The notes under the pieces were generated by a model. The model saw nothing but the letters and a program-made list of their open reading frames with translations. It did no database searches and was not told where the DNA came from. Positions 21,167 to 32,341 of a DNA stretch of 64,000 nucleotides are shown in pieces; positions within the stretch are counted from its first letter, which is position 1, and each line of letters begins with the position of its first letter. Where the stretch lies: positions 3,033,992 through 3,097,991 of the forward strand of contig KK106982.1 in the NCBI GenBank assembly GCA_000611775.1. The letters run 5' to 3'. Position numbers and translations under genes: made by a program. The DNA comes from Umbilicaria muhlenbergii. Taxonomy: Eukaryota; Ascomycota; Lecanoromycetes; Umbilicariales; Umbilicariaceae.

Positions 21167-23799
21167 ATGGCGACCATCGACTTATCCTATGATGGCCTCG
21201 CTGGCGTGGAATTTGACTCTCGAAACCCTCCTTTACAATACTCGTCGAGAGTCTCGTGGCCGATGCCAACGGAGGAGGATATGGTGCGGAGTCGAGGCAT
21301 GAAGCGGTCAACGACGCCCATTCAGACTACTGGCCATGGCTTCCAATCCGCCACCAACCAACAATTGCCACCGTTCATGTCAGATTGGCAGATATCACAA
21401 GCGTCGGCACAGATGGGATATTCCTTAGATACGCAGGCTTTCCCTCAGCAGTACATGGAGAGCTACGGCATCCCGTTCCAGACCTCGCCCACCGAGTTCA
21501 TTTCTGGGCCACAGCTCGATGCCAGCCTGCACATGGATGGGTCGTATATGCCAATGTCGAACCAAGTCGACGCCATCTCGTTTGGCTGGCACGATTTTCC
21601 TGATGGGATGATGAGTTTCCCCGCCGCCAGCGGCCTCCCCGACATGAGTCTTCTGGCCCAGAACCAAAGCTCTCCTACCGATACCTGTCTCGACGTCCGC
21701 TCACTCTCGAGCAGTGACAATGGCTGGAATTCTATCGATCACCCTCACACTTCTTTAGATTCGTACCAAGACCCTCAGATCGGGGCGATATTCAATCCTA
21801 GCCAGACCTTGCACAACCGCACGTGCTCGGAATCCTCGTACTCGGACGTAGAGCTACAGTCCCGACATTCTGGGAGCAGCTTTGTCGAAGTTCCCAATGC
21901 TCTTAGCTCTCCAGAAACTGAGTGCTATGGAGATGTGGATTTTCAACACATCCACAACCATCAATACGAAGATGACTTCGAGCAATTCAACTCTCCTATG
22001 GTCATTACATCGTCAGTAGTGCAACCGATTGCGATCAAGCAGTCCTCGTCCCCGCAAACGTCTCCTATTTCGCAAGGATCGAACTCACCCCCTGGAAGAA
22101 GACAACCGAAGAAGAGCCCCACCACGAAGGCGGCCAAACCGATGATCAGGAGAGCATCTCAAACGGTCAACAAAGATTCCGAAAAGCGAGTTGGCAGGCG
22201 AAAGGGACCGCTTAGACCGGATCAGAGGAAGCAAGCTTGCGAGATTAGAAAGCTAGGCGCTTGCTTGCGCTGCAGATTTCTCAAGAAGACTGTGAGCGTT
22301 CCTTCGCTCCACTTGCAATAGGCGCTAACTTTTTCAGTGCGACAAAGGTGAGCCTTGTGCAGGGTGTCAGCCACTTCATGCACGTCTTTGGCAGGTACCG
22401 TGTACGAGGATTGACATCAAGGATATCGCATATTTCATGAAGGACTGGAGGGCGGATTACGAGAGGCACGTTAGCCTTGGCTTCTCTGTCGGCAATATCA
22501 AAGGATTTTCGGATGTTGAGCGAACTCTCTTCATCACTCATGGCTATGGCCACATGCTTCCAGTCCGAGCACGAGAAATCTTTGTGCGCGATGAGACGTG
22601 CTTCGGTATGGACTGGGTAGAAACAGTGCACGATTTACCGCAACAATACGGTGTCAACACTGCTAAACTTTCGGCTGGAATGGAAGGCATCTCCACCGCC
22701 TTACTTTCAGATTACCTCGACCGACATATCGATGGTGGATTTGAAGATTTCATCGACAACTACTTCGAGGGAACCCCTTTCATCACGCAAATGCTTAAGA
22801 CAGCCTACCGATTTTGGGCACGCGAGAAGATTCCCGTTATACGGAAAGCCCTGAAGCTCGTACTTGCTTACAATCTTACCCAACACATCACCATGGTCGA
22901 AGGGATACCGGATGAAGAGGGCTTTCTTGGCAAGATTGACGATGAAGACTCCAAATTCAAGGGCAAAACCGTGGCACCAGTGATGATCAACTTCCAAGTC
23001 AAGTGTGCAATGGCAGACATGTGGCGCGAATTGCAGAAAGACATATTGGAAGAGCTCTCGACCCTATACTCGAGTTTTTACTCGAAGGACAAGCTCAAAC
23101 ACTGGCCGACTATCTTCTTGCTCGCCTGTATATTACTGGCTGTATGGGAGCAAATGCAGTTTGATTGCCATTACCGCATCCCTGTAAGCTGACATCACCT
23201 CATCTCAAGCTAGGCATATCCTAACAGTGTCCGCAGGACGCCGAAGTCGTAAATAAGTTCTGCCACGAGATGGAGACCACACCTGTTGGTGTGATTGTTG
23301 GCCTTTTCTCCGCAATTTCTCAAAAGGTTCCGTCCTTCCATGAATGGGACTCTAACAAACATCATGCGATCTTGAACTCAAATCATGCCGTCTGCGATGC
23401 CATGGACGAGGTCCGAGGGCATGTTATCCGATACGGTAGGTTCATTGACTCCACTAAGTGACTGTCGTAGTCCTGGCTAACCTTCAAGATAGACAGCTAC
23501 CTCAGAGATCGTTCCAGATGCAGTTTCGACCGCGAAGATTTCGATTCTCTATCTAACAAGTTTGTCTCGAAACTGGTCATTCGCGCGAACTGAGGCTTTC
23601 TTTTCTTTACAGCTTATGCGATATCACGGAGCTAGTGACTTCCGCCTACACGACAGCACCTGTAGGCTTGAAGTCTACCGCTCTCGCACTTAGTCACCAC
23701 ACCTTCACTCTTTTCCCATTTCTTTTTTGGATGATAACATTCACCATTCTAGCGGCTTTGGTACAGGGAGCATTGGATTGGGCGGCTTGCGCTTCATGA
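21167..23799 (+). CDS. Zn2Cys6-type transcription factor
   Basis: Exons 21167..22291, 22338..23183, 23237..23435, 23493..23559 and 23613..23799 give 807 residues. The first ~330 residues are a Ser/Gln/Pro-rich, disordered activation-type region. The zinc cluster spans intron 1: KLGACLRCRFLKKT joins CDKGEPCAGCQPLHARLWQV, ending PC. This gives the six Cys in the variant spacing seen in many Pezizomycotina regulators, with a basic stretch (RRKGPLRPDQRKQ) before it. The rest is a helical regulatory region. The last two introns are less sure: the GTTTGT donor at 23560 is weak, though the branch region and pyrimidine tract before 23613 are good. Without that intron the protein ends ~45 residues earlier (stop near 23594). 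The hydrophobic C-terminus in the spliced form is unusual. Target genes are unknown. Confidence 0.8.
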
Positions 23800-24611
23800 C
23801 CATGACTACAATGACCTCTACGACCTCAAAGATGATTTCATGATAGGAGGAGACATGCATAGATGAATTGGGGCGGCTGAACTGCTTGGTATCATTTCAC
23901 GACTGATGCCATGCAGAGGTGGAGCCTGCAACTACAGCACAGATGGGCTTGCAATAAATATTTGGGGTCCTCTTTGGCGAGCTTGTAGTACTAGCAGGAA
24001 CGGTAATGCATTGCTGCACAGTGGCAAATCTACTAACTTACACCCAGGTGTTCAACATGAGCACGAAGATTTCTGTCCGGTCGGTCCATATCAATGAAGA
24101 GCACTGAGCATGTGGCAAATTTAGACTCGACATTAGTCAGAGCAAATATGGACACTCCGTCAGACTGTTGCCAGGCTGCGTAATACTGTGGATAGTAGCC
24201 TCACTCCGTTACCAAAGAGCCATGATTATTATTGCGTGCAATGCCTGCAATACCTGCAATGCCTGCTTTTGCTGGTTCACAAGACTGAGATTCCCTTCTA
24301 GGCGTGTGGCGCTTCAAGGTTGAGCAGCGAGGCAGTGCCTTCCAGCCCCTTCTCATTCCTTCCCCTATCGCCTGACTTCCCCCGGATGATGCTATGATTG
24401 GTTCGGGGTGAATGACGCCTGCGCATTAGTCATCGACTGGCCCGGAACCCCAAGGCTACAAAACATCATCCGCCTCCATCTCTCCCTCTTCCTTTCATCA
24501 TCCACCTCAACCTCTCCCGCTGCAACCGTTGACACGCACGCTACTCCACTTCCAAAGCCTCACATATCACATACATACTACTATCATATCGAAAAGCGAC
24601 TTCTTCTCAAC
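23800..24611. other. Intergenic region with the polyubiquitin promoter
   Basis: No gene seen. Bases 24236-24268 carry a short imperfect repeat of TGCAATGCC / TGCAATACC units. The stretch 24465-24530 is a pyrimidine-rich (CT) tract directly before the polyubiquitin leader, a feature typical of strongly expressed filamentous fungal promoters. Confidence 0.6.
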
Positions 24612-25874
<1,263 letters not shown>

Positions 25875-26316
25875 GTGGAGTCTTGTCGGGTTTTTGCATG
25901 CTGTTCCTTTAGCGGGTGGTCGGTCGGCTCACTTATTGGCGTTCTCATGTGTGATAGGCTTTGCGTCATTGGCGTTATCTAGCCACATCTAACAATTACA
26001 ATTGTTGGGCTAGAGAAGTAATCCCTATGCAATGTGAAGACATAAGCGGTTGGCCTCGTGGACATGAATAATCAAGTGTGGAACACTTGCGCCAGACCTC
26101 GTATTGTAGAATCTTCTGGTAATCATGGCCAAATGCATATGTAGCACGTGATGGATAAACATGGCAAAGCTGCAGTAGAGTGCCTCTTATCGAATTCCAG
26201 ATTTCGCAACTCACCCTTCCAGGATACACGACAAATCTAGCGAATCAAGCTGCCGTCCACTGCCCTGAAGTGTTCCTAGCTTTGCGATGCGAACCATATG
26301 ACCTTTAGAGCCACTA
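25875..26316. other. Intergenic stretch between polyubiquitin and etp1
   Basis: No gene seen. It is moderately AT-rich and contains the ubiquitin 3' region and the etp1 promoter. Both flanking genes belong to the ubiquitin system, which may be chance. Confidence 0.5.
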
Positions 26317-28473
26317 ATGCCGTCATTCTTTTTCCATATTGCTTTTGAGCTTTCTTGTCGCTCTTCACAAATCAGAGCGCAGATATCACCGAACATTAAT
26401 ATTTTCCAACTTCCCTTCTCAAGCGCCCAAGCAATCCCCGCGAAGCACAAATCAAGTGCTGCCCAAGATCTGCCAACTCCCCGACCAGTCCAAGCTCCTA
26501 CTTTACATAGAGAACAAGCTACAGCACCATCGGGGACGAAGACTGGAACCCGAGGACCCAGAAACGACGTACAAGTAGGACCGGGCCCCCCACAAGAGAA
26601 TCAAAGTCCTGAATCAACCTTGGGAGCAAGAGCCCATGACTGGCGATACGATAGGGTATCTGTGCAAAGCATCGACATGTTGCCCGCTGGCGCAGCTGCC
26701 AACAATAGCAGCATAGTGAACGGGCATATCAGTAATGGTATCGGGGCCGGCTCTGGTGGTTTGGCAGCAAAGGGCAGATACGAGGCTACAGAACTCGGGG
26801 ATACTGAGTTGGGCTGGGGAATAGTCCATCTTTACAGAGATGCTAAGGAGACTCCTGGTCTAAATAATGATGTTACATCCACTCGAAGCTCGAGGAACCA
26901 CAAGTCTTATTCGAGAAGGAATGATCATGGCGAAGAGCCACCGTTTAGGGACGAGGACTGCACGACCTTATGCATCTTGGCTGTGCCCTCTTATCTTACA
27001 CCATCGGATTTCTTAGGTTTTGTCGGGGAAACGACGAGGGATGACGTTAGTCACTTCCGTATGATCAGGACAGAAAGAGTCAACAGATACATGGTGCTTA
27101 TGAAGTTTCGGAATGGAAAGAGAGCTAGAGAGTGGAGGAAGGAGTGGAATGGAAAGGCCTTCAACAGCATGGAGGTAAGTGTGATCTCGTTGCAGATTTG
27201 CAGGACACGTCGCTAAAGATTATATCTATCGTAGCCGGAGAACTGCCATGTCGTCTTTGTCAAGTCCATCGAATTTCGGACATCGGAGGCAGTCGGCCAG
27301 CAAGTATCCTTCCCAGATATGACTAATGACCCTTTCACACCCTCGGCAGCGAAAGCGGATATATCGGCGAATATAGACACAGCATCACAAATGCCACCCA
27401 TCCCTTCGACATCTCTTAGCACCAAACCTAAGGCACCTCCGACGCCTGCCCTGGTTGAACTTCCGACATGTCCTGTGTGTCTAGAACGTATGGATGAGTC
27501 CACCGGCTTGCTCACCATCCTCTGCCAACATGTATTCCACTGCTCATGTCTACAAAAATGGAAAGGCAGTGGATGCCCTGTCTGTCGATACACACAAGAC
27601 GATTCGGGCAAGAAGAACTACAGCTCGGACGAGGACTTGGGCTTGAATGAATGCACCATCTGTAGATCAGATGCGAACCTGTGGATTTGCTTAATCTGTG
27701 GAAACATAGGCTGTGGCCGCTACGACGCCGCACATGCGTTCTTTCACTATCAACAGTCATCGCACTGTTTCGCCATGGATCTTAATACGCAGCGCGTATG
27801 GGACTACGCTAGCGACGGATATGTCCACCGCATCGCACAGAACAAGACCGATGGGAAACTGGTCGAGCTGCCTTCTGCACTGGGCGACTATGCTGGCAAT
27901 GGCGAACATGATACATTGGATGATGACTATGTACCGAGAGCAAAGCTCGACAATATCGGCTTGGAGTATTCGCATCTCTTAACAAGCCAGCTCGACAGCC
28001 AACGTATGTACTTTGAAGAAAAAGTTGAGCGCGCGGCAGATAAAGCTTCCCAGGCCAACGCCGCCGCCGAAAAAGCCACAGAGAGCGCTCGTCAAGCTCT
28101 AGAACAACTCCTACAACTCCAACGTTCTCACGACACCCTCGTGAAAGAGGCTTTGCCGGCTCTAGAAAGGGAGAAAGAAAGGGCGCAGCGGAAGGCGGAG
28201 AAATTCGAGGCTATGGCACGAAAGTTAGAAAAGGAATGGAGGGAAGAGAAGGCGATGAATGGGAGTTTGATGGAAAGAATCGAATTCATGGCGGCTGAAA
28301 TCGAGAAACTGAAAGAGGTAAATCAAGATTTGAGCGACCAAAACAGGGATCTGTCGTTCTTCATCAGTGGACAAGAGAAGTTGAAGGATGCGGGTGAGGA
28401 GATTCAAGAGGGTATTCTGAGTATACCTGATCAACCCGTGCAGAAAAAGAAAGGCGGGAAGGGTAAGAGGTAG
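26317..28473 (+). CDS. etp1: BRAP2/Etp1-type RING and UBP zinc-finger protein
   Basis: Exons 26317..27174 and 27235..28473 (60-bp intron, GTAAGT..GTAG) give 698 residues. The order of domains is that of mammalian BRAP2 and yeast Etp1. First is an RRM-like BRAP2 domain (from LCILAVPSYLTPSDFLGFVG to HVVFVKSIEF, across the intron). Then comes a RING-H2 finger (CPVCLERM..CQHVFHCSCL..CPVC), a UBP-type zinc finger (CTICRSDANLWICLICGNIG, then CGRYDAAHAF, with His HCFAMDL), a long coiled coil (about residues 500-660) and a Lys-rich tail, KKKGGKGKR. The family acts as a ubiquitin ligase that binds the free ubiquitin C-terminus. BRAP2 also retains nuclear-localised cargo in the cytosol and modulates Ras/MAPK signalling, and yeast Etp1 has a role in the ethanol response. 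The N-terminus MPSFFFHIAFEL is typical and supports the start. Confidence 0.92.
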
Positions 28474-28840
28474 GGGCAAGAGCGGCAGGTTGCATTCATG
28501 GCGTTGTGATTCTGGAAGATACCCAAGGCGCATTATTATTGGAACGTTATCTTATGATCCAGAACTTCGTATAAGCATTACTTGTATGCGTGCCTTCTTC
28601 CTTTTCCATGGCTGAAACATTTTCGCGCGCTGGTCGAAGCCTGAAACATCTGCGAAGCATACGCGATCTTGCGGCAGGCTTAGATTGAAGCTCATGAACC
28701 TTCGTTCTGCTAGTGGGGGGTCGTGGAGTATCACATTTGCCTAAAGCAGCAGCGCGTGGGACTCTACATGGCATTAAGTATAATCTCCATCCTCTTGCAC
28801 CCAGCACACCGACGCTCTCTTTGGCGGGGACCTCTTCAAC
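28474..28840. other. Intergenic stretch
   Basis: No gene seen. It contains the etp1 3' region and the promoter of the secreted-protein gene. Confidence 0.5.
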
Positions 28841-29477
28841 ATGCGAGCCTACATTGTCTCTGCCATCCTGGCCTTGACCCATTTCACAGCACTCACTTGC
28901 ACAGCACCACTCACTGCAGAAAACCTCTCTCCTCTCGACGCTCGCATCCACGACTCTCCAAACACACCCAATCAGCCAGCCGAAACGTAAGTCCACTCAT
29001 CCACTCTCTCAATCCCACCACTAACCCCCCCTCCTTCCCCGCAGCCTTTCCCACCCCCCCTCCCTCCTCCTTACCCCCCGCGTCACCGGCCCCGTCTGGT
29101 GGTCCGACCCTGGCGGCTCCCGCACAGGACTCTACATAACATTCCTATCCCGCCACCCCGGCCCCTCTGTCCTAAAACTAATCACAACCTCCTTCTTGGC
29201 GGTACAAAACCACCTGGCCAGTAAAGGCGACGGGCTCCTGCCTCAAGGCGTCTTCGAAGCCGAATACAAAGGCCTGAACCTGTGGACGCGCAATGCCAAT
29301 AACCACCAGCAGACGTTCGGGGTGCTCTTGTCGGCGCTGAATGCGTTGAATCATTATATGTTCACCGAGCAGATTGGGAGTGCCACGTTTTTGATTTATG
29401 ATGGCGGGGTTGAGGTCGGGGTTGGGGCGATTGGACCGCATAGTATGATGGCGGATGAGACGGCGGGGCCGGAGTGA
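28841..29477 (+). CDS. Small secreted protein, paralogue of the gene at 13.5-14.1 kb
   Basis: Exons 28841..28986 and 29045..29477 (58-bp intron, GTAAGT..GCAG) give 192 residues. A signal peptide (MRAYIVSAILALTHFTALTC) is followed by a linker, then GPVWWSDPGGSRTGLYITFL and a domain with LITTSFLAVQNHLASKGDGL, P-x-GVFEAEY, TFGVLLSALNALNHYM and IYDGGVEVGVGAIGPH. The motif order GDG, P-GV, FGVL-AL-AL, G-EVGVG matches the protein at 13469. Both genes have one intron in phase 2 at the end of the linker, with exon 1 ending in AC and exon 2 starting with C. The function is unknown. The intron and exon 2 lie at the switch of a C-to-G skew island (C-rich to about 29230, G-rich to about 29620). Confidence 0.75.
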
Positions 29478-30512
29478 GACGGCGAGGTCGGAAGTTAGAG
29501 TAGGGATTTGTTGTAGAGGGAAGGGGGAGGAGGGGATAGTGTTGGGGGGTGTGGAGCGGGGGATGGTGAGGTTCTGGCTGAAGATGGGGGTTTGGGTTGG
29601 GTGGCTGGGCTTTGCAAAAGAAGTCTTTGGAGATCTTTTCTTGCACTAAAGTCCTGCTGACAGCACATAAACGGTGATGATATCTGGTGACAGAGTGATC
29701 AATCACCAAGTTGTTACCAGTGGCTAAAATCGTTTTGGCAACTTTTGATCATCAGTGACCATATGGAAGATATTTCAGCGTTATCGTTGAGTTTGACAAT
29801 CTATGCAGTTGGGATGACAATGCGTGAACATCCTGGGACGTTGAAGGCTGTTACGTGTCCTTGACTCTATGCTAGCGGCTACGGGTAAGAACTCGTAGAG
29901 CACCAAGACCTCTTAAAATTCTTGAGAGATTCTTAGTACTTAAGACATATGAAGCTCTTAGGACTTATAATGCTCTTAGGTCTCTTAGAGCGCGGTTGAT
30001 GTCTGGTTGAACTTGAGCAGAAGACCAGTCAGGCAATGGAGGTTATAGACATGATGGCTATTTTCGTACTCAGGATCTGACCCACCGCGCCATCAACAAA
30101 GAAAACGGTACTTTCTCCCGCCGCCAAATCTATGCGCCCACAGCTCTATGAGAAAAACGAATGCTGTACACTGCCCTTATCCCGACCCAGCTCCCCAATC
30201 AAAAAGCCAACTTCTTCCCGAAGTCTCTACTCGACCAGCAAACCATACTCTCCACATAATCAAGGCGCAAAACCCGGCCCGGCATACCCCGCCCCCCCTC
30301 TCCCCAACCCACCACTCACAACCCGCGGACACCCCAGCCCATCCTCCCCCTTCTCCACCCCACAGCAAACAAAACACACCCCCTCCCAAAACCCCACCCA
30401 CCTACTCCTCCCCCCCTCCTCCACCCTACTCTGCCTACCTCCCCGCTCTCCCCCCATCCCTTCCACTCCTTGCCCCCCTCCTTCCTCCAGCACCGCCACC
30501 GGACCCCCCCCG
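29478..30512. other. Intergenic stretch, includes C-rich arm of a skew island
   Basis: The left 140 bp continue the G-rich arm of the previous island. The middle (29640-30120) is ordinary, with a run of short CTTAG-containing words at 29910-29995. The right part (30170-30512) is almost pure pyrimidine on the + strand. A proline-rich + strand frame here (30132-31100) is a by-product of that composition. Confidence 0.5.
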
Positions 30513-31424
30513 CTACGACCCGTATCCCCAGCCCCAACATCTCCACCCTCCCCACCGATGTCCCTCCAACCCCGCCCCATACCCACTCCCCCCCGGCCTC
30601 CACCTCCCCCTCACCAGTACCCCATCCTCCCCCCTCATCACCACCCCCCTCGGCAGCCCCGCCGTCTGCTGCATATACCGCTCCTCGGCCTCCGACGGCG
30701 CCAACGAGAACCAATCGCGGAAGCGGAGACGCGGCGCAGGGAGGCGGTAGTGGATAGCGGCCGGGGTGTTGAACGTAGGGAGACCCGGGGGGGTGGGGAC
30801 GCGGACGGGGGGCGAGTGGTGTGGTTGGTTGGGGTAGGTGGGGGGGGAGGGGATGGGGAAGCTTTCGTCGGAGGAGCCGGATTTCAGGAGGTGGGGGGGT
30901 TTTTGGGGGCGGGGGAAGAGGGAGAGGTCGTCGAGGCTGAAGGAGTGTTTGCGGCGGGCGCGGACTTCGGCGACGAGGGATTGGCGGGAAGGTTTGGAGA
31001 GGTGGGAGGGGGTGGGGCGGAGGGTGGCGAGGCTTTTTTGCTCGGTGATGGTTGTGAGTTGGGTGGGGATGTGGATGGTTCGGGAGTGGGCGCTGGGTGA
31101 GGTCGTCCTTTGGGGTTGTAAGAGATCATTGCAGGCGGTGCTTTTCTCTGGACTTGGTGGCTGGTCTGCGGTTGTGGATGCGTTGGCCCTCGTGTCGAAA
31201 CTCTCGACGCTGGGGTTGACCCAAAGGGCCTCGAATATGGAGCTGTGCTCGCTGGGGAGGTCCTCCGATGAGTCGACATGGGGATGGAAGGCTCTGACGG
31301 AGACCTTGCGGCGGATTTGTCTGGACTGTGTGGTCTTTGCGGTAGCGAATGCTGGAGACGGTGTACGTGCGTGAAGATCGTTCGTGCTGTTTCCAAGGGG
31401 TGAACGGGTTCCTGGAAGAGACAT
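30513..31424 (-). CDS. Conserved Pezizomycotina protein of unknown function
   Basis: A single exon encodes 303 residues from MSLPGTRSPLGNS. The N-terminal half is Ser/Pro-rich and basic, likely disordered (for example QIRRKVSVRAFHPHVDSSED, then RARRKHSFSLDDLSLFPRPQ). The conserved block is near the C-terminus: PPVRVPTPPGLPTFNTPAAI, RFRDWFSLAPSEAEERYMQQ and TAGLPRGVVMRGEDGVLVRG. It recurs in many filamentous ascomycete proteins without assigned function. The last ~25 residues (Gly/Trp-rich) come from an extremely G-rich coding strand and may be affected by an indel error. A possible role in RNA or cytoskeletal biology is not supported by any domain I can see. Confidence 0.65.
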   Translation of the reverse strand: MSLPGTRSPLGNSTNDLHARTPSPAFATAKTTQSRQIRRKVSVRAFHPHVDSSEDLPSEHSSIFEALWVNPSVESFDTRANASTTADQPPSPEKSTACNDLLQPQRTTSPSAHSRTIHIPTQLTTITEQKSLATLRPTPSHLSKPSRQSLVAEVRARRKHSFSLDDLSLFPRPQKPPHLLKSGSSDESFPIPSPPTYPNQPHHSPPVRVPTPPGLPTFNTPAAIHYRLPAPRLRFRDWFSLAPSEAEERYMQQTAGLPRGVVMRGEDGVLVRGRWRPGGSGYGAGLEGHRWGGWRCWGWGYGS

Positions 31425-32341
31425 GATTGGGGGCCTAGATATGCGGACGATGCTGTGCTAAGTTAATTTCGTGACTACAGCTGTAACGGTGCTGAAGATA
31501 TCGAGGTAAGTGGAATCGCTTTGGGTGAAAGCCGAAGCAATAGTGCACACAAGATTCGTGAGGAGGTAGATTAGTTTCAATAGACGTGATCTTCATATTT
31601 TTGACAAGGAATGGGCGATCTGCTAGTGGCGCACACAACCACCGTCGTTCCTGCTATAAGAAACCACTGCCAAACAATCTAGATGCCATGAACATGCGCA
31701 ACTTTGAAGGCAGTCACATTCCAGATATGGCGTATGAGCTGCAATAAACATAAAATCACTTGATTTAGATAAAGTTGTTGAATAGATTAGGACACTTGAA
31801 TCTTTCATAGCCTTGACGATGATTGCCTCAAAATGATCACTACTAGATTGCGTAGCAACATAGGACTTGACCAACTCGCGATCCTCGTGTATATAACTAT
31901 CAGCGTCCAACCTCTTCATTCCATACATTAGCCGAAGGTTCCTCTCGCTCGCGATGACCACAGTACTTACAATGTGGCTGAGTCTACAACAGGTCTTTCC
32001 TGTGGTGTATTAGGTCTCAGGCCTCCCTTGAAGGGTTCCAAGCGCTGCCTCTGATCATCTGCTTCTCCTAATGAAGTCCCCATCCAGCTTCTCTAAAGAC
32101 AGAGTGTATTACGGCTTGCCTCTGCGAGCAGCAGGTAGAAATTTCGTCGACCTCTCGGGAGGAGAAGTCGTGGCAGCGTAAGCCTGAGTGTGAGGGTCCC
32201 GGCGTGGGCTCATGTCGTGACTTCCTAGGAGTGTGCTTCGTATGCTCGTAGGTTCTTTGTACTTGAGGGTTGAAACTGATCACAAAGAGTCGCTTCCAAA
32301 TACTTCGGTCGTTGCTGGGCATATTCGCTATGTACTGTCCC
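31425..32341. other. Intergenic stretch
   Basis: About 0.9 kb with no supported gene; ordinary composition. It contains the uds1 3' region and the promoter of the gene to the left. Confidence 0.5.

Noticed and set aside
30132-31100. Long proline-rich frame on the + strand
   Set aside because: It is antisense to a conserved gene and consists of composition-driven Pro, Ser and Gly; no conserved text.
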